In this document: positions 42,732 through 50,123 of the stretch, one piece after another
Numbering within the stretch: the first letter of the stretch is position 1
Layout of the letters: every line of letters starts with the position of its first letter
IMG/VR virus record: IMGVR_UViG_3300027763_000043
Location: 1 to 64,000 of that record
Reading direction: 5' to 3' (one strand)
Length of the DNA stretch: 64,000 bases
Source: a virus
The notes under the pieces: model-generated
What the model saw: the letters and a program-made list of their open reading frames with translations, nothing else
Database searches by the model: none
What the model was told of the DNA's origin: nothing
Made by a program: the position numbers and the translations under genes

Positions 42732-43961
42732 TTATTTGCCGGGAAGCATCTTGACTCCTAATGCCTTATTGCGAGCAGTATCAGATTGACGTGCCTGATT
42801 AAGTTTCTTAGCGGCATTCGCAGCATCAGATTGCTTATAAGCACCAGCAAATAAAGATCTACCAATTCTTTCTAATGGATTGGAGGATGTCTGCGCCAGA
42901 CTCTTAGTATCTGATCTCTTATAAACTGCCTTACCATCTTTATATGCAAGATTACCAACTTCTTGTTTGCCAGTTTTAGGATTAGTAACAACAGAAGTCT
43001 TACCTAACTGAGCAGTTTTTCCTCCACTCGTAATGGTATTCTTTTTGGTATCGAAAGTAGTCTTACCACCAATACCTTTGATTGCTCCACCCGCCTGACC
43101 TTGACGATTAGCAGTTGCAATTGCTCTTCTTTCTTTTGCATTTGCACCAGCAGCAACATCAAATGCCTTTGATGCTGCCATAGATCCACCTACAGCACCA
43201 CCAACTGTTCCAACTGGACCAGCAACGCTTCCTCCTGCACCACCAAGAGCACCACCAGCGGCAACCACAGCACCTTTTGCCAATGATCTTGCCCATCCAG
43301 ATCCTTTTGATCTTTCATCAGCAACATCAAGTGCGGCAGAAGCAGGTCCGATAAGTTTTCCAGCACCCCTAAGAATACCTTTTCCTACAGATTTTGTTGC
43401 TGTTTTGGCGGCCGCCTTTTCTGCTTCCTTCGCAGCAGAAGAGGCACCTGAAGGAAGTGCTTTTGGTTTACTACCAGAAGGTAATTTGCCCTTAGGTTCA
43501 TTAAGAACTTTCACATCTACTGGTTTAACTGATGTATCCACAACTGATGATGAAGATTTATTTGCAAGATTACCAGATTTTGGTATTGTTGCTAATGCAT
43601 TAGAAGATTTTGATGTAGTTGCCAATGCACCAGATTTTGGTGTTGTTGTTAATGCACTAGAAGATTTTGGTCGTAATGCCAATGCACCACCTTTTCCAGT
43701 TTCACCCCTAACATCAGATCCAGGTACTTTAGTTGTTTTTGGTTCTGGAATCTCCATTTGTCCAGGAGATGTTCTTGGCCCTTCAGGAGATCCGGCAGGT
43801 AATCTTCTGGATGCTGGTGTTGGTGTAGGATCAGTTCCAGTAAATGGAATTCTTTTAGGATTTCTAAAATTCTGAGCAGTTCCCCTATTTGTAAGTAATC
43901 TACCTTGCACCTCCTCTTCACTCAAATAGCATTCATTTAAAAACTGATTAAACGATTTCAT
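42732..43961 (-). CDS. Putative internal head protein with T4-type capsid-targeting N-terminus, 409 aa
   Basis: The first ten residues, MKSFNQFLNE, resemble the capsid targeting sequence of T4 internal proteins (MKTYQEFIAE), including the gp21 protease site pattern L/I-x-E after residue 10. The rest is Pro/Ser/Lys-rich (20-150, with ALATTPKSG-like repeats at 101-135), Ala/Lys-rich (170-210), then a glycine zipper (229-265, AVVAAGGALGGAGGSVAGPV) able to insert in membranes. An exact TATAAATA late box lies 19 bases upstream of the ATG. Proposed role: packaged in the head and delivered with DNA; this is inference. Confidence 0.55.
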   Translation of the reverse strand: MKSFNQFLNECYLSEEEVQGRLLTNRGTAQNFRNPKRIPFTGTDPTPTPASRRLPAGSPEGPRTSPGQMEIPEPKTTKVPGSDVRGETGKGGALALRPKSSSALTTTPKSGALATTSKSSNALATIPKSGNLANKSSSSVVDTSVKPVDVKVLNEPKGKLPSGSKPKALPSGASSAAKEAEKAAAKTATKSVGKGILRGAGKLIGPASAALDVADERSKGSGWARSLAKGAVVAAGGALGGAGGSVAGPVGTVGGAVGGSMAASKAFDVAAGANAKERRAIATANRQGQAGGAIKGIGGKTTFDTKKNTITSGGKTAQLGKTSVVTNPKTGKQEVGNLAYKDGKAVYKRSDTKSLAQTSSNPLERIGRSLFAGAYKQSDAANAAKKLNQARQSDTARNKALGVKMLPGK

Positions 43962-43979
43962 TTTTTTCGTCTTTTTAGT

Positions 43980-43987
43980 TATTTATA
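43980..43987 (-). promoter_or_regulatory. T4-type late promoter, exact TATAAATA
   Basis: 19 bases before the ATG at 43961 and 16 bases after a terminator, so it marks the start of a late transcript. Confidence 0.7.
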
Positions 43988-44002
43988 AAATTGCCCATAA
44001 AC

Positions 44003-44031
44003 AAAAAAGTACCGGAAAGATCTTCCAGTAC
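44003..44031 (-). terminator. Rho-independent terminator
   Basis: Minus-strand GTACTGGAAGA/TCTTTCCGGTAC long imperfect stem followed by TTTTTT, just after the 124-aa gene. Confidence 0.85.
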
Positions 44032-44039
44032 CTTTAAAA

Positions 44040-44414
44040 TCACTTTCTCTTCTTAGGTTGAGGTGGTTTATATCCCCAAAGTCTAGGATTTACACTACCC
44101 TCAGTCCACTCAATAGATTTAAGACAATCACCGAATTTATCATAGTACATATCAAAAATACCAACTTTCTTACTCGTTTTGATGATGTCATGAAATACAT
44201 TACCATCAATTTCATAAGTAACTAGATGAGAATCAAGAGGTAGTTGTTTATTCTTTGCATCCTGTCTTGTACACCGTTCTTGTAGAATTTCACACCCATA
44301 ACGAGACCTAGAGATTTCTCTTTCTTGATTAGACCAGACTTCAGGTTTATTCTCTTTACTAGATGTTTTTTCCTTTTCTTCCGCCATTGTATTAGTTTTG
44401 GTTATATTTTCCAA
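44040..44414 (-). CDS. Hypothetical protein, 124 aa
   Basis: The N-terminal 35 residues are charged and probably disordered (AEEKEKTSSKENKPE). The rest contains CEILQERCTRQDAKNKQLPL, SHLVTYEIDGNVFHDIIKTS and IFDMYYDKFGD, then a basic Pro-rich end (GYKPPQPKKRK). The TTG at 44414 is preceded by GAGG at good spacing; an in-frame ATG at 44387 is the alternative. A terminator follows. No family recognised. Confidence 0.6.
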   Translation of the reverse strand: MENITKTNTMAEEKEKTSSKENKPEVWSNQEREISRSRYGCEILQERCTRQDAKNKQLPLDSHLVTYEIDGNVFHDIIKTSKKVGIFDMYYDKFGDCLKSIEWTEGSVNPRLWGYKPPQPKKRK

Positions 44415-44442
44415 ATTTATTCCTCATGATTAAAAATTAAAT

Positions 44443-45024
44443 TTATCCTCGATTACCCCATTGGATATCCGGATATGCTTCAGAAACAATTTCTTTTGTA
44501 ATCTTATATTTTGTTGCAAGTTTCTTATCCTTCACAAGACACAGAATTTCTGCTTCTAGAGGATGAAGACCTTGAAGAATGTTGATAAACATACTTTCTC
44601 TACGAAGAGAACTCAGTCCATCATTACCACCTTTGATAAAATTATAAAACTTCTGATATTCTTTACGAATTGAAGATCTTCCCTGATCTTGAGAACCTAA
44701 TGAATTAGAACCAAGTTCACTCATCTTATCAACGGCATCATTAATCTTTTCAGAGAGTGTACCACTGAAAGAATTTTGCTCACTTGTTGCTGCATAAGGA
44801 ACTTCACCTTCTGGAAGAACAGAAGTAATACTTTCATCAAAATTCCAAATAAAAATTGCCTTCAAAGAAGGGTCTTCATATCTTTTCAGTAGTTCTACCT
44901 TTTTTGCATTTGAACGTTGTTTAGATACAAGATTCAAAACTTCAAAAGAAAAAGGATTTGAAGGAAGATCTTCAGGTACTGTTTCTACCTTTTTGGTCGT
45001 TGCTTTAGTTTTTGTTACGGTCAT
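44443..45024 (-). CDS. DUF6433-like phage protein, 193 aa
   Basis: NPFSFEVLNLVSKQRSNAKK VELLKRYEDPSLKAIFIWNF, then DESITSVLPEGEVPYAA, matches a conserved T4-like phage protein family (DUF6433, recalled). The later HPLEAEILCLVKDKKLATKY resembles a helical DNA- or polymerase-interacting segment in the same family. It lies between the small membrane protein gene and the 124-aa gene. Function unproven. Confidence 0.7.
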   Translation of the reverse strand: MTVTKTKATTKKVETVPEDLPSNPFSFEVLNLVSKQRSNAKKVELLKRYEDPSLKAIFIWNFDESITSVLPEGEVPYAATSEQNSFSGTLSEKINDAVDKMSELGSNSLGSQDQGRSSIRKEYQKFYNFIKGGNDGLSSLRRESMFINILQGLHPLEAEILCLVKDKKLATKYKITKEIVSEAYPDIQWGNRG

Positions 45025-45052
45025 GTCAAAAAATTTTTATTAATTGTACAAT

Positions 45053-45277
45053 TTATTCCTCATCATCCTCATCATCGTATCCAAAATCACTTTCAAAACG
45101 AAATGCAATGACTTCATCAGGAATCAGATTTCCCTGCGAATCAAACATTTCTGGATGTGGCATTGGAACTTCACGATAGTTCATCATATATTCTCTTGCT
45201 ACCCAACCACCGATGAGGCCCACTATTAGAAACAAAACGGTTAGAAATGAACCTAGGACTAGACTAACTGCTAACAT
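45053..45277 (-). CDS. Single-pass membrane protein, 74 aa
   Basis: Residues 1-30 (MLAVSLVLGSFLTVLFLIVG LIGGWVAREY) form one strong transmembrane helix, followed by PMPHPEMFDSQGNLIPDEVI AFRFE and an acidic tail DEDDEE. I recall near-identical architecture in many cyanophages. The ATG at 45277 has GGAG 8 bases upstream; a 13-residue upstream extension would need a TTG. Role unknown. Confidence 0.8.
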   Translation of the reverse strand: MLAVSLVLGSFLTVLFLIVGLIGGWVAREYMMNYREVPMPHPEMFDSQGNLIPDEVIAFRFESDFGYDDEDDEE

Positions 45278-45474
45278 TTTTTTTCTCCGGGAATTTAGTG
45301 CGTTTCCTTGACTCAAAAGAAAATTGAAAATGAATGATGATTTCTCGATTCAGAAAACAAATCATCTTCTCAAAAATAATATGAAATGGATAGGTCTTTT
45401 TTCTCTTTCCTCCCGTGAGAATGAGTTCGACTCCACGATTTATACCGTGGTTCTCAGAGTTATTTATGTTCCTA
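45278..45474. other. Intergenic stretch with a late box, no gene seen
   Basis: About 200 bases with no credible gene. It holds the late box at 45461-45468, a second TATAAATC sequence within a small CCACG/CGTGG hairpin (45433-45450), and the Shine-Dalgarno of the 74-aa membrane protein. It may be a long leader for late expression of 45053-45277. Confidence 0.5.
45461..45468 (-). promoter_or_regulatory. T4-type late promoter box (CATAAATA)
   Basis: Just past the glutaredoxin stop; about 184 bases upstream of the membrane protein start. Confidence 0.45.
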
Positions 45475-45711
45475 TTAGACAACTTGCTTCTCTTTCAAAA
45501 ACTTAACAGTATCAGTGCATCCACCAAGTTTTTGATCATCACAAAGAACCTGTGGGAAAGTAGAACCTTCACCAAACTCAGAATAGAACTCTTCTTTGGT
45601 AAAGTCTTCTCCCAAAGTATACATTACAAAGTTATTTCCTGTCAACTCTAGAACTTGTTTGACTTTATAACAATGTGGGCAATCTTGTTTCGAATAAACT
45701 GTGAAATTCAT
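45475..45711 (-). CDS. Glutaredoxin, 78 aa
   Basis: VYSKQDCPHCYKVKQVLELT carries the redox motif CPHC. STFPQVLCDDQKLGGCTDTV has the cis-Pro and glutathione-binding GG.TD motif. It probably reduces phage ribonucleotide reductase or protects thiols. The length is typical of small phage glutaredoxins. A terminator (45744-45769) separates it from the promoter at 45848-45876, and a late-like TATAAATT (45732-45739) lies 21 bases before its ATG. Confidence 0.93.
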   Translation of the reverse strand: MNFTVYSKQDCPHCYKVKQVLELTGNNFVMYTLGEDFTKEEFYSEFGEGSTFPQVLCDDQKLGGCTDTVKFLKEKQVV

Positions 45712-45743
45712 AATTGTTTAATATCTAAAGTAATTTATATAAG

Positions 45744-45769
45744 AAAAAAGAGGAGATTTCTCCCCTCTC
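45744..45769 (-). terminator. Rho-independent-type terminator upstream of the glutaredoxin
   Basis: Minus-strand GAGGGGAGA/TCTCCTC stem with a bulge, followed by TTTTTT. With the promoter at 45848-45876 it would define a short RNA of about 80-95 nt. Confidence 0.6.
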
Positions 45770-45847
45770 GTTATACCACCAACCGACCTTTCCCACCACA
45801 GAAAGGATCTTCATTCCCAAAGATACAAGGATTTTGAAGACCTTGAT

Positions 45848-45876
45848 ATTATAAGGGATTTTGAATCAAATGTCAA
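45848..45876 (-). promoter_or_regulatory. Consensus sigma-70-like promoter
   Basis: Minus-strand TTGACA, 17 bases, TATAAT. The -35 lies in the last codons of the methyltransferase gene. Confidence 0.8.
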
Positions 45877-46471
45877 GTATTCTCTTTTTACTCACCAAAA
45901 CCCATGCATCAACAGTTACATTATTAGATATTTCCATAGTAGTAGAGCATAAGTTTACAATTTTCATGTGTGGTTCTATAAATGAAATCATTTCAGAACA
46001 AGTCCTTCTTGGTGGACCACAATATACTTCTTTACCATCATACGATCCAATAATACTTAACCATAACCCACTTGGTGATATGATTCTACTTACCTCATAA
46101 GCAAATTTTTCAATGTCACCGTAATTCATTCCATGAATACATCCCCGATCAAAAACAAGATCATAATAATTGTCGGATAATGTATTATTTTCCAAAAAAT
46201 TCATTACATCAAAATCAACTTGAAGATTTTTATTCTTCAAATTACTTTTAGCAGTATCAATTGCTCTTTCAGATATATCAATCCCAGTAACTTTAATACC
46301 TTGACTAGCCATCCATAAGGAATTAGTACCAAGACCACATCCAATATCAATTGCAGTTTTAAATTTTATGTTATTGGAAGAAAAAAATGATACCAAATTT
46401 TTATCGGGAATATATGTTTCCCATGGTAGATTATCGATATCATTATTATTCCAGTATTCTATCCAGTTCAT
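45866..46471 (-). CDS. SAM-dependent methyltransferase (TPMT-like), 201 aa
   Basis: Motif I AIDIGCGLGTNSLWMASQG (40-58), motif post-I VTGIDISERAI, then YDLVFDRGCIHGM and GPPRRTCSEM, which are features of the thiopurine methyltransferase / TehB-like branch. Members of this branch methylate small S-, Se-, Te- or halide-type nucleophiles; the substrate here is unknown. It is the last gene of the halogenase/oxygenase operon, 1 base from the neighbouring oxygenase gene. Confidence 0.85.
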   Translation of the reverse strand: MNWIEYWNNNDIDNLPWETYIPDKNLVSFFSSNNIKFKTAIDIGCGLGTNSLWMASQGIKVTGIDISERAIDTAKSNLKNKNLQVDFDVMNFLENNTLSDNYYDLVFDRGCIHGMNYGDIEKFAYEVSRIISPSGLWLSIIGSYDGKEVYCGPPRRTCSEMISFIEPHMKIVNLCSTTMEISNNVTVDAWVLVSKKRILDI

Positions 46472-46472
46472 T

Positions 46473-47096
46473 TTAATCCAAAGAATTTATATTAAAAGAT
46501 ATACTTATTCTTTCACTATCGGAAGAATTGCTTCGCACACCATGATCCAACCAACTGGGAAATAATATTATCATTCCGGTAACTGGTGTAATTTCATAAT
46601 CTTGACTGGAATAATCGGATGAAGATCTACTGAATATATTAGAGATCTCCATATATTTTGTTGGAGTTCTAAAATACAAATTCCCATCCTTTCCACTAGT
46701 TTTATAATAATAAATTCCAGAAATATCACAACTCTGATGATGATGAGTTTGTGTATAATTTCCCCTATCTGAAAATGTTACCCAAGAATTTTTTATATTA
46801 AGATTAATAGGGCCTTTTATGCCAATATTGGAAAAATACTGATTTACATTTTCTGATATTTTCTGTACTAATTCCGAACAACTATATTCATTTAAAAATT
46901 TAGAAGTTGTTATGTTACCATAAACTTTTGTATTTAATGGATCATGTTCGGAATGAAAATAATTTGAGCTTACAATATCATTATTAGATTTTACAAGATC
47001 AATTGCATCTTTAATTTCTTTCTGAATTGTATCTAGGTCCGTATATTCAAATATATTTGAATATATTGGAGTTGAAAATAAATTCCAAATGGTCAT
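46473..47096 (-). CDS. 2OG-Fe(II) oxygenase (type-5-like), 207 aa
   Basis: MTIWNLFSTPIYSNIFEYTD is the usual start of this family (PF13759-like). The probable iron site is THHHQSCDISGIYYYK plus the distal His of LDHGVRSN, with Arg in SERISISFNI as 2-oxoglutarate ligand. The ATG at 47096 is chosen, 2 bases after the halogenase stop; a longer frame to 47117 would overlap it. It hydroxylates an unknown substrate, possibly the same as the neighbouring halogenase. Confidence 0.8.
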   Translation of the reverse strand: MTIWNLFSTPIYSNIFEYTDLDTIQKEIKDAIDLVKSNNDIVSSNYFHSEHDPLNTKVYGNITTSKFLNEYSCSELVQKISENVNQYFSNIGIKGPINLNIKNSWVTFSDRGNYTQTHHHQSCDISGIYYYKTSGKDGNLYFRTPTKYMEISNIFSRSSSDYSSQDYEITPVTGMIILFPSWLDHGVRSNSSDSERISISFNINSLD

Positions 47097-47098
47097 TT

Positions 47099-48277
47099 TC
47101 AGAATCCATGAACACAAACATTTTTAGTAAATTCCGTCATTGGCATTCCAGTCATTCCAGAATGAATTGCTCGAAAATCTTGATAACAAAATACTCCAAT
47201 ATTTAAGAAATTATTTGTCCTATACTTACTTGCATAATTGTAGGCATAAGATAAAGATTCTTCAGAAAGTCTTGGATGAATATTCATAAAGTCTTTTGCT
47301 CTGGCATGAACATCTTGCCAGAAGATACTATCAAACTTTGAACCATAAGAATAATGAAATGCCAATGAAATTTGATAATCAAATAATTCTTGATAGTAAA
47401 GTTGATTTGCATATTCAAAACTTTCTAGCGTTCTATCTTCCAAAAACTTACAAATATGTTGAGCATATCTAACATAATAAAATAATGATAGTGCTTGCAA
47501 TGGTTCCAGGAACATCAGACGATTGCCATTATTTGCAGCATACTTATTTGCAATCATCTTCTTGGCATATTTTGGTGTCCAATCGATGGTTTTACAATCT
47601 TCTTTTCCAAGAAGTTTTTGTACTTCTTCTTTATTATGGAATTTCTTATTAAATAGATACCCACATTTAGTTAGATTTCTGTCTGGAAATGGAAGACCGA
47701 ATTGCCAACCATGCTCTGTGGCACGATGCAAAGTATATGTAGGATCATCTACTTCATTCTCAGTATAAAGAATGGCACTATTCACAGTTTCAAAAAGTGG
47801 TTTCACATAATCATTATCATTAGACCATCCACTACAAGAAATGATGAAATCGTATTCGTGTCCATTGATATAAACCTTATCGTTTTCAATACGATATTCT
47901 GAAATTTTCTTTGGATGATACTTAACACCAACTTCTTCTAGTTTTTGATGAATGAATCCATTAAAGATTGAACTTTCAAACTGAAAAGCATCTGAGTTAT
48001 TGTTGAAATGATGCCTAAAATAATCAGATTTACCATAACCCCAATTAATAAATTTAATTCCATTTTTAAAAGAGACAATACCATTATCTCTTAGATCACC
48101 AATACAAATATCTAAAATACTTGTAAGTAATTCACCAATATGAGGTGTTGTAGATTCTCCAACATTCAGTGCTGGTTTATCTGGATCATAATGAATTTCA
48201 ACTTGGTGACCATTTTGAATGCAAACTAATGCACTAATAATGGCACTTGTTCCTTTTCCAATAATTGCAATTTTCAT
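47099..48277 (-). CDS. Flavin-dependent halogenase (tryptophan halogenase-like), 392 aa
   Basis: Residues 1-15 form the FAD motif (AIIGKGTSAI, a GxGxxA variant). VGESTTPHIGELL (39-51) and FKNGIKFINWGYG (70-82) follow; K71 aligns by eye with catalytic Lys79 of PrnA. GWQFGLP (190-196) replaces the WxWxIP signature. FLEPLQ (256-261) aligns with PrnA FLEPLE, so the residue at the place of Glu346 is Gln. A marine cyanophage relative, VirX1, is a proven halogenase preferring iodide; whether this one is active is open. It overlaps the 66-aa gene by 4 bases. Confidence 0.82.
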   Translation of the reverse strand: MKIAIIGKGTSAIISALVCIQNGHQVEIHYDPDKPALNVGESTTPHIGELLTSILDICIGDLRDNGIVSFKNGIKFINWGYGKSDYFRHHFNNNSDAFQFESSIFNGFIHQKLEEVGVKYHPKKISEYRIENDKVYINGHEYDFIISCSGWSNDNDYVKPLFETVNSAILYTENEVDDPTYTLHRATEHGWQFGLPFPDRNLTKCGYLFNKKFHNKEEVQKLLGKEDCKTIDWTPKYAKKMIANKYAANNGNRLMFLEPLQALSLFYYVRYAQHICKFLEDRTLESFEYANQLYYQELFDYQISLAFHYSYGSKFDSIFWQDVHARAKDFMNIHPRLSEESLSYAYNYASKYRTNNFLNIGVFCYQDFRAIHSGMTGMPMTEFTKNVCVHGF

Positions 48278-48474
48278 TCAGTAATAAGTCTCCATTCCAA
48301 ATTTAGGCTTTCCATATAATCTACAAGATCTTGTCCATTAATGGAACAAATATCTACGGCCGTATCAAAAACAAAATCTGCCTCATAGAGATTTTCTTCT
48401 CCATCAACCTCACGAATAGCAGTTAGATATCCTTGAATGTTTCTAATTTGAAACTTTCTAATTTCTTTAATCAT
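48274..48474 (-). CDS. Hypothetical protein in the halogenase operon, 66 aa
   Basis: Reads MIKEIRKFQIRNIQGYLTAI ... LDYME-like helical end (DLVDYMESLNLEWRLITE). It overlaps the halogenase start by 4 bases (ATGA) and follows the 191-aa oxygenase by 17 bases. It could be a small partner or carrier; no phosphopantetheine motif is seen. Confidence 0.6.
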   Translation of the reverse strand: MIKEIRKFQIRNIQGYLTAIREVDGEENLYEADFVFDTAVDICSINGQDLVDYMESLNLEWRLITE

Positions 48475-48491
48475 TGGTTTTCTCCTATAAA

Positions 48492-49061
48492 TTAATTTCC
48501 TCGGTCATAAGCATATTGGACACAATGACCATTTCTTCTTACATAATGAAAGAATACTTGATGATAATAACTATCTTTATTTCCTTTCATCGGTTCCCTC
48601 CAATGTGGAAGAATACATCCCTTATAGAGTGCTCCATCTCCTGGTTTCATAGTACATGAAAGAGGTGGTTCTCCATCAGGGCGCTCAAACATAATTGGCC
48701 ACTCATAATCTAAATTTTGACTTATATTTACAGTAATACTGATCTCACAAGAAGGTCTATCAGTATGCTTTGTAAGTTCATGACCTTTAAAATAAAATCG
48801 ATCATAATAATAGGTGGGATACAATCGTTCACCAATCGTATCCTCAATCACTTGCATAATTTCATAGTGTGCTTCTTTGAATTTGGGATGATTATATCGT
48901 GCCAAACTACCAGAAACTTGTGCCTCATTTGGTTCTACAGAAACTCTTCCAGGACCATCATAACGATACATTCCTCTTTCCCAAGGAACATCCTCATAAA
49001 GTTGAGATGCATCAATGAGATTTGGCATCTCAATTACAGACCATTCTACTTTATTACTCAT
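48492..49061 (-). CDS. 2OG-Fe(II) oxygenase, 189 aa
   Basis: Probable iron-binding HxD in FKGHELTKHTDRPSCEISIT and distal His in KGCILPHWREPMKGN or YYHQVFFHYVRR. KPGDGALYKG matches the usual PGDxxLYxG turn of the fold. The ATG at 49061 has AGGTGG upstream; a GTG two codons earlier is the alternative. It is close to cyanophage prolyl-hydroxylase-like proteins in pattern. Its start overlaps the PKHD-type gene. Confidence 0.8.
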   Translation of the reverse strand: MSNKVEWSVIEMPNLIDASQLYEDVPWERGMYRYDGPGRVSVEPNEAQVSGSLARYNHPKFKEAHYEIMQVIEDTIGERLYPTYYYDRFYFKGHELTKHTDRPSCEISITVNISQNLDYEWPIMFERPDGEPPLSCTMKPGDGALYKGCILPHWREPMKGNKDSYYHQVFFHYVRRNGHCVQYAYDRGN

Positions 49062-49654
49062 TTCCACCTAGGACCTACCACCCAACCAATTAGTGATTTG
49101 CGATGACCAGAAATAACTTTCTTCACACGATGTTGAGTTCTACTATCAAATACGATTACAGTTCCTCTGGTCTTTGGAACAAAGTAGGATCTTCCATCAC
49201 CATTCATCAACTGAACTTCACCACCCTCATAATCATCAGGGTCTGAAAGTTGTAGAATAAATGAGAGTTTTCGAATTTGTTCAGAATTCGTAATTACAAA
49301 ATTTTCTTGTTTATTTTCTGTGGGTTTGTAAGAAACTTCAATACTTGCATCATTGTGCCAACCATAATATTCACCTTTCTCATAAGAAGTATATTGCATT
49401 GCTTCCCCATCAAACCCAGTAACATCATACAAAAAGTTTTCACGATTTGCACGAAGAACATAATGATAACAAAGTCCTGTTGCCCAATGACTTGAGGGCA
49501 ACCAGGAAGTTCTACTATCCCTTTTATCTAAGGTAAGTCCACCAAATGTTGTCGCCTGTTGGAAATTACCATCGAGTTGATTTAAATCTTTTTCAATCAA
49601 CTCAACAATTTCTTTTGGCATTATAGTGGAATACCAAACTGATGTACCTGCCAT
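49058..49654 (-). CDS. 2OG-Fe(II) oxygenase, PKHD-type hydroxylase, 198 aa
   Basis: YYGWHNDASIEV supplies H-x-D, STRTQHRVKKV-like (FDSRTQHRVKKVISG) the distal His, and RKSLIGWVVGP the 2-oxoglutarate Arg. KLSFILQLSDPDDYEGGEVQ is the hallmark of PKHD-type hydroxylases. It is the first gene of the halogenase operon; a consensus promoter lies 25 bases upstream. Confidence 0.88.
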   Translation of the reverse strand: MAGTSVWYSTIMPKEIVELIEKDLNQLDGNFQQATTFGGLTLDKRDSRTSWLPSSHWATGLCYHYVLRANRENFLYDVTGFDGEAMQYTSYEKGEYYGWHNDASIEVSYKPTENKQENFVITNSEQIRKLSFILQLSDPDDYEGGEVQLMNGDGRSYFVPKTRGTVIVFDSRTQHRVKKVISGHRKSLIGWVVGPRWK

Positions 49655-49678
49655 ATAAAAATAATAATATTTTCAATA

Positions 49679-49707
49679 ATTATATAGGATTATAACTCAT
49701 ATGTCAA
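49679..49707 (-). promoter_or_regulatory. Consensus sigma-70-like promoter of the modification operon
   Basis: Minus-strand TTGACA, 17 bases, TATAAT, ending 25 bases before the ATG at 49654. The -35 overlaps the end of the 137-aa gene. No terminator is seen until the end of the methyltransferase. Confidence 0.8.
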
Positions 49708-50117
49708 GTTGTGGGTTTTGGTACGGGTGATTCCCATTCACAAGTTTCTTCATTCAAAATCCAAGAAGGATAAGGTTTTGGTGCAATAAATGCAGTTAAT
49801 GTTTCATCATAAGTCCCACCAATTCCTGGTTGATTTTTGATTTCATCAGTATTTTCAATATAAATTGTATCGCCATAAGGTTTCGTATCCATAAACTCAC
49901 GACTTGCAGAAATCGTGTTCAGGACAGATCCATCTTCTCCAATGTGTACAAATAATCTTGGAAGTTGATACTCATAAATTGCTTGTGATTCTTCTTGTTG
50001 TTGCCTCTCAAGTTCTTGTTGTTGTTCTAGTTCATACTGAACAATTTCTTCTTGTGTTTTCCAAGAAGTTGTAAGTTCGTGCCAAAGGTATTCTGGCGTT
50101 TGTTCTGTGTTTTCCAT
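49704..50117 (-). CDS. Fibre-cluster accessory protein, 137 aa
   Basis: A Gln/Glu-rich coiled stretch (EEIVQYELEQQQELERQQQE) is followed by a beta region and the ending FIAPKPYPSWILNEETCEWE SPVP. The motif 'PKPYPSWxLNExTCxWExPVPxP' is common next to phage fibre genes, recalling tail-fibre-associated proteins. It lies 6 bases downstream of the first glycine-rich array gene. It may be a virion or assembly protein. Confidence 0.65.
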   Translation of the reverse strand: MENTEQTPEYLWHELTTSWKTQEEIVQYELEQQQELERQQQEESQAIYEYQLPRLFVHIGEDGSVLNTISASREFMDTKPYGDTIYIENTDEIKNQPGIGGTYDETLTAFIAPKPYPSWILNEETCEWESPVPKPTT

Positions 50118-50123
50118 AGTTTT

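Noticed and set aside
45415-45440. GTTCGACTC resembling a tRNA T-loop on the plus strand
   Set aside because: The flanking bases do not pair into a T stem and no acceptor or anticodon arms are present.
45264-45482. A 72-codon minus-strand frame between the glutaredoxin and membrane-protein genes
   Set aside because: It overlaps the Shine-Dalgarno and start of the membrane protein, has biased composition, and no ribosome binding site was found.
45771-45848. Protein-like reading QNPCIFGNEDPFCGGKGRLV on the minus strand before the glutaredoxin
   Set aside because: The frame begins inside the -10 box of the promoter and has no usable start codon before its last three sense codons.
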